This document shows, piece after piece, positions 35,227 to 38,036 of a stretch of 38,036 nucleotides of DNA. Position 1 is the first letter of the stretch; every line of letters starts with the position of its first letter. Origin of the DNA: an uncultured bacterium (GTDB lineage: Bacteria > Desulfobacterota > DSM-4660 > Desulfatiglandales > CALKZT01); NCBI GenBank assembly GCA_938002815.1, contig CALKZT010000066.1, positions 1 through 38,036 of the forward strand, written 5' to 3'. The notes beneath the pieces are model-generated. The model ran no database searches. It worked only from the letters and a program-made list of their open reading frames with translations, and was not told the origin of the DNA. Position numbers and translations under genes: made by a program.

Positions 35227-35757
35227 ATGGTAGAAGGAACCTTGTTGGCAATAAGTCTCATGTGGTTCCCTGTAGCCTTTCTCTTACTGGGGAAAGGAGA
35301 GCCAAAAGGGACCGGCTTTTCAACGGCTTTGGTAGGGTCTGTTACAGTAATAAGCGGGATCCTTGTAATAATAGTCCTCAAAAATGCATGGATTGGTTCC
35401 CTTTTGATCGTGTATGGATTTTTTTATCTTACAGTAGCCTATTCTCTTTTGGCAGAGATAAAGGACACCAGATCCGTTGGAAATGTTAGCCTAACAGTCG
35501 CCATAATCTCGATAGTATATGTAATTCTTTCCTTAACAGGCGGACCGGTACTGGAAGGAGGGCAGAGGCTTATCGAGAGGAGTGACTTTTTGGCTTTAGG
35601 ATGTGCAGGTTATGCGGTTCTTTATATAATGGTTTGGCTCAATAGCTACGGAAAGATGTCAGCAAAGCCTCTTGCATGGGGCCTAATCCTCTGGACAATT
35701 ATTGGACTCTGGGTTCCAGGATTTTGGCTGCTAGCAACTGGTAAATTGCCCTTTTAA
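35227..35757 (+). CDS. AmiS/UreI-family membrane channel
   Basis: A 176-residue protein with six hydrophobic helices. It aligns by eye with Helicobacter UreI and AmiS, the proton-gated urea and amide channels: YGFFYLTVAYSLL matches the UreI helix FGFTYLYAAINHTF, and the C-terminal region LGCAGYAVLYIMVWLNS...WVPGFWLLATG matches AWGVLWLTAFIEN...WIPAWLLF. The periplasmic His-rich loop of UreI is missing. AAGGAGG stands before the ATG. Family members pass small neutral solutes. In a methanol operon, methanol entry is a natural proposal, but no amidase or urease is near to test the classical role. Confidence 0.82.
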   Translation: MVEGTLLAISLMWFPVAFLLLGKGEPKGTGFSTALVGSVTVISGILVIIVLKNAWIGSLLIVYGFFYLTVAYSLLAEIKDTRSVGNVSLTVAIISIVYVILSLTGGPVLEGGQRLIERSDFLALGCAGYAVLYIMVWLNSYGKMSAKPLAWGLILWTIIGLWVPGFWLLATGKLPF

Positions 35758-35781
35758 AATTAACAAGCACCCCTCACGGTT

Positions 35782-37128
35782 ATGCCAAAGATACTAGACA
35801 AGAAGAAAGTAGTGATAATCGATGATGATTTCAGGAACTTGTTTCCCTTGTTCAAGGCTATTGACAGGGAAAATTATAATGCAACCTACATACTGGGTAA
35901 CGATATCAACATAAGTACTATGGATAACATAGGTCTAATTATCTTGGATGCAAGGGCAACTAAGACAGGTGCAGTGGGTTTTTTTTGGACATTAAGACAA
36001 AAGCTAAGAGGTGTTTCATTACTTATAGCGTCTCCTTCCTGCACATTTCTCTATAAGGATGGGGTATTTTATCAGTACATAGGAGGCAACCTAATAAATA
36101 ATATAAATGATGTCCTTGAAGTCCTGCTACATAACAATTATCCCTCGGCATGTGACAAAAGATTTGGACTCTTGGTAGGAAACAGCTCATCAATGAAAGA
36201 GGTCTATGCACGTGTAGAGAAGATTGCAAAGACAAATGTGACTGTTCTCATACAAGGGGAAACTGGAACAGGCAAGGAGTTAGTGGCAAGGACTATCCAC
36301 CTCTTGAGCCATAGAAGCGAAGGGCCTTTTGTAGCGATAAATTGTGGTGCAATTCCTCAAGGCCTTGTTGAGTCAGAGCTCTTTGGACACGAAAGAGGCG
36401 CATTTACATCAGCCTTTCAGCCTAAAAAAGGAAGCTTCGAGGTGGCAAGTGGTGGAACCATATTTCTGGATGAGATAGCCGATATAGATAAAGTTTCTCA
36501 GGTGAAGATACTGAGGGTTTTACAAGAAAAGTGTGCCCAAAGGGTGGGTTGCCCGTACACCTACAATACAGACGTAAGGGTCATAGCAGCCACCTCTAAG
36601 GATCTGGAAGAAGAAATAACTAAAGGTACCTTTAGAGAGGATCTATATTTTAGAATTAACGTCTTCCCGATTAAGGTCCCACCATTAAGGGACCGAAAAG
36701 AAGATATCCCATTATTGGTGAATCATTTTCTAATAAAATATGCGAAGGAACTATCTTTGGATATCCCCAGTATTTCTGAAGAGGCCATGCAAGCATTGAC
36801 TAATTACTCATATCCTGGAAATGTTAGAGAGCTGGAAAATATCATAATAAGAATACTAGTCTTATCAAGAAACAATATTATATCAGCAGGTGATGTGCAA
36901 GAGCAATTTAATTTCAACAGACAGGGGTTATCTAATGGAAAATATGCCATGAAACAACAAATTCAAGGCAAACTAGAAGAAATTGAACAAAATGCAATAA
37001 TAGATGCCTTGAGTAAAGCTAATGGAAACAGGCGCCTTGCAGCGGAAATGTTAGGGATAACAAGAAGGTTATTATATCTACGACTGAAAAAATACGGACT
37101 TAACAAGAAAGCTAGCAATAGTTTGTAA
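35782..37128 (+). CDS. Second sigma-54 activator with degenerate receiver and GAFTSA loop
   Basis: A 448-residue NtrC-like protein. The N-terminal receiver-like domain keeps acidic residues (D14-D16) and a possible phosphoacceptor D56 (IILDARATKTG), but the conserved Lys of the K-P pair is absent, so it may not be controlled by phosphorylation. The AAA+ domain has Walker A GETGTGKE (159-166), the sigma-54 contact loop as GAFTSA (206-211) instead of GAFTGA, Walker B TIFLDEIA, and YPGNVRELEN. A Fis-type helix-turn-helix ends the protein. It is 24 bases after the channel gene and directly upstream of the sigma-54 promoter of mtaB, which it is likely to control. Confidence 0.93.
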   Translation: MPKILDKKKVVIIDDDFRNLFPLFKAIDRENYNATYILGNDINISTMDNIGLIILDARATKTGAVGFFWTLRQKLRGVSLLIASPSCTFLYKDGVFYQYIGGNLINNINDVLEVLLHNNYPSACDKRFGLLVGNSSSMKEVYARVEKIAKTNVTVLIQGETGTGKELVARTIHLLSHRSEGPFVAINCGAIPQGLVESELFGHERGAFTSAFQPKKGSFEVASGGTIFLDEIADIDKVSQVKILRVLQEKCAQRVGCPYTYNTDVRVIAATSKDLEEEITKGTFREDLYFRINVFPIKVPPLRDRKEDIPLLVNHFLIKYAKELSLDIPSISEEAMQALTNYSYPGNVRELENIIIRILVLSRNNIISAGDVQEQFNFNRQGLSNGKYAMKQQIQGKLEEIEQNAIIDALSKANGNRRLAAEMLGITRRLLYLRLKKYGLNKKASNSL

Positions 37129-37153
37129 CAAATTGTATCACTTGAAGCACTGA

Positions 37154-37174
37154 AATGTAACCTTTGGTTACATT
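37154..37174. promoter_or_regulatory. Perfect 9-bp-arm palindrome upstream of the mtaB promoter
   Basis: AATGTAACC and GGTTACATT are perfect inverted copies around TTT. There is no T-run, so it is not a terminator. It lies 40 bases before the -24 element and is a candidate site for the adjacent sigma-54 activator. Confidence 0.6.
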
Positions 37175-37207
37175 AAGTTGCGTACCCTAAAGGTAAATAT
37201 ACATTAA

Positions 37208-37220
37208 TACCACTGGTATA
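37208..37220. promoter_or_regulatory. Palindrome ATACC-ACT-GGTAT overlapping the -24 element
   Basis: The same ACC-N3-GGT core as the 37154-37174 palindrome recurs here with perfect 5-6-base arms. Its right arm contains the TGG of the sigma-54 promoter. A looser copy, TACC-N5-GGTA, lies near 37183-37195. Confidence 0.5.
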
Positions 37221-37229
37221 GAGTTTGCT
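37214..37229 (+). promoter_or_regulatory. Sigma-54 promoter of mtaB
   Basis: TGGTATAGAGTTTGCT has GG and GC elements at the exact sigma-54 spacing and a perfect TTGCT -12 box; the -24 box is TGGTAT instead of TGGCAC. Expected start of transcription is near 37240, leaving a leader of about 120 bases. Confidence 0.7.
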
Positions 37230-37280
37230 CAAGGAAAGGTAGGAAGTAGAACAGAGGAAGGAGGTGATGCAAGGAGCATT

Positions 37281-37340
37281 ATGTGGCTAAGCAGTGGAAA
37301 TTGGTGTTTGGCTTGCCAAGGGGTAATAGGAGTTGGATAG
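37281..37340 (+). other. Possible 19-residue leader ORF in the mtaB leader
   Basis: ATG at 37281 behind AAGGAG encodes MWLSSGNWCLACQGVIGVG, ending at TAG 37338-37340, 21 bases before mtaB. An overlapping 7-codon frame starts at 37267. It may be chance; the Trp and Cys content and spacing to a good ribosome-binding site are the only support. Confidence 0.25.
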
Positions 37341-37361
37341 AAGACAAAAGGAGGGAAAAGA

Positions 37362-38036
37362 ATGGCAAGGAAACCTTTAACAGAAATGGCTTACAAGAGT
37401 TCTGACGAAATGATTTTTGGGACTGCCAAGAAGCCCGTGACAACAAAAAGGGGCCTTGTGATTGGAGGGGGATATGTTCATCCCGAGGTAGTCCCTCACC
37501 CCAGGCCAGGAAGTGAAAAGACCCTCAAGACACTTTTAAGAGAATATGAGAGGGCAAACGGGGATGCCTTAGAAAGGATGACTATAGTCGGGCATCCCAC
37601 CCTTGTGATCGAAAATGAGCATGTCTTCCAAATGACAAATAACCCTAAGTGGGGTGCAGAGATCGCTGCTCAAACAGCAAAGCAAATGGACGATTATCTA
37701 TCCAAATATGGACTTAAAGCAGCCTATCGTTCAACAATAGCCGATCTCCGAAAACCAGATATGCATCACATGAGGGAAAGTGATTACACTATGAAGGTAA
37801 TAGAGTCATTTAAGGAGTGCGCTAAATATGCGGACATAATATCAATAGAATCAATGGGCGGCAAAGAGGTATTTGACTATGCAATTATAAGAAATGATAT
37901 CGAAGGGGTCTTGTTTGGAATAGGTGTCTTGGGCGCAAGAGATATGGAGTGGCTGTGGAATCAAATAGTAGAGATAGCCAAAAGCAACAACTGTATACCC
38001 GGAGGGGATACGAACTGTTCTGAAGCAAATACGGCT
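37362..38036 (+). CDS. mtaB: Methanol:corrinoid methyltransferase MtaB (cut by window end)
   Basis: The first 225 residues of MtaB, the zinc enzyme that breaks the C-O bond of methanol and methylates the cobalt of MtaC. It begins MARKPLTEMAYKSSDEMIFG, close to methanogen MtaB openings, and has IGGGYVHPEV, MTNNPKWGAE, SIESMGGKEVFDYA and GGDTNCSEANTA. Zinc ligands E163 and C219 correspond to Glu164 and Cys220 of Methanosarcina MtaB; the third (Cys269) is past the window end. GGAGGG precedes the ATG. It has its own sigma-54 promoter, apart from mtaA and mtaC. Confidence 0.96.
   Translation, partial: MARKPLTEMAYKSSDEMIFGTAKKPVTTKRGLVIGGGYVHPEVVPHPRPGSEKTLKTLLREYERANGDALERMTIVGHPTLVIENEHVFQMTNNPKWGAEIAAQTAKQMDDYLSKYGLKAAYRSTIADLRKPDMHHMRESDYTMKVIESFKECAKYADIISIESMGGKEVFDYAIIRNDIEGVLFGIGVLGARDMEWLWNQIVEIAKSNNCIPGGDTNCSEANTA

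Noticed and set aside
1-38036. CRISPR array, insertion sequence or prophage
   Set aside because: No regularly spaced repeats, transposase, integrase or phage structural genes were seen, despite the Csx3-like remnant.

Overview
The window reads as chromosome of an anaerobic, probably sulfate-reducing or syntrophic bacterium, most likely in or near Desulfobacterota/Thermodesulfobacteriota. This assignment is an inference from three things. First, the order rimP-nusA-ylxR-infB-ylxP-rbfA-nrnA-truB-rpsO-pnp-M16-dut. Second, many low-potential redox proteins: rubredoxin, a monocluster ferredoxin and a NIL-domain ferredoxin. Third, codon use rich in AGG/AGA and ATA. No rRNA or other direct taxonomic marker is present.

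Layout. Bases 1-487 (minus) hold the N-terminal part of an acyl-CoA dehydrogenase. A 550-base divergent spacer with two palindromes separates it from a plus-strand operon: rubredoxin, a soluble PAS histidine kinase, a small ferredoxin, a TIGR02757-family protein and a degenerate KptA-like protein (1039-3984). Facing it is a minus-strand operon (7968-3993): aminotransferase, NIL-ferredoxin, mnmA and the tRNA methylthiotransferase mtaB. A Tat-exported alkaline phosphatase and a zinc-ribbon/HEAT-like protein follow on the plus strand. A mostly empty kilobase next holds what looks like a broken Csx3-like gene (10986-11237). From 26739 down to 11278 every gene is on the minus strand: the rimP-to-pnp translation/RNA block, then M16 peptidase, dut, a small zinc-ribbon protein, an M48 lipoprotein peptidase, a DUF89 phosphatase, a flippase and a CNNM/CBS membrane protein. 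tRNA-Gly(CCC), with its own promoter and terminator, sits just upstream of rimP.

The most interesting part is 27.6-38.0 kb, all plus strand and visibly more AT-rich. It encodes a corrinoid-dependent methanol methyltransferase system. Its parts are a cytoplasmic GAF/PAS histidine kinase and an NtrC-type response regulator, followed by a sigma-54 promoter that feeds directly into a cobalamin riboswitch. Downstream come mtaA (methylcobamide:CoM methyltransferase-type), mtaC (corrinoid protein), a COG0523/CobW-type GTPase, an AmiS/UreI-family membrane channel, a second sigma-54 activator with a degenerate receiver domain, a second sigma-54 promoter with palindromic sites, and the 5' two-thirds of mtaB (methanol:corrinoid methyltransferase), cut by the window end.

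Proposed working model (inference). The kinase senses a cytoplasmic signal linked to methanol or corrinoid state and activates the first regulator, which opens the mtaA-mtaC operon. The riboswitch then adds a cobalamin checkpoint. The second activator, made from that operon, turns on mtaB. The channel would admit methanol (or another small neutral solute), MtaB would move the methyl group to MtaC, and MtaA would pass it on. A B12 riboswitch in front of B12-using methyltransferases, and a UreI-like channel inside a methanol locus, are the two points most worth testing.

Note that two unrelated proteins here carry the symbol mtaB: the tRNA t6A methylthiotransferase at 3993-5264 and the methanol methyltransferase at 37362-38036.
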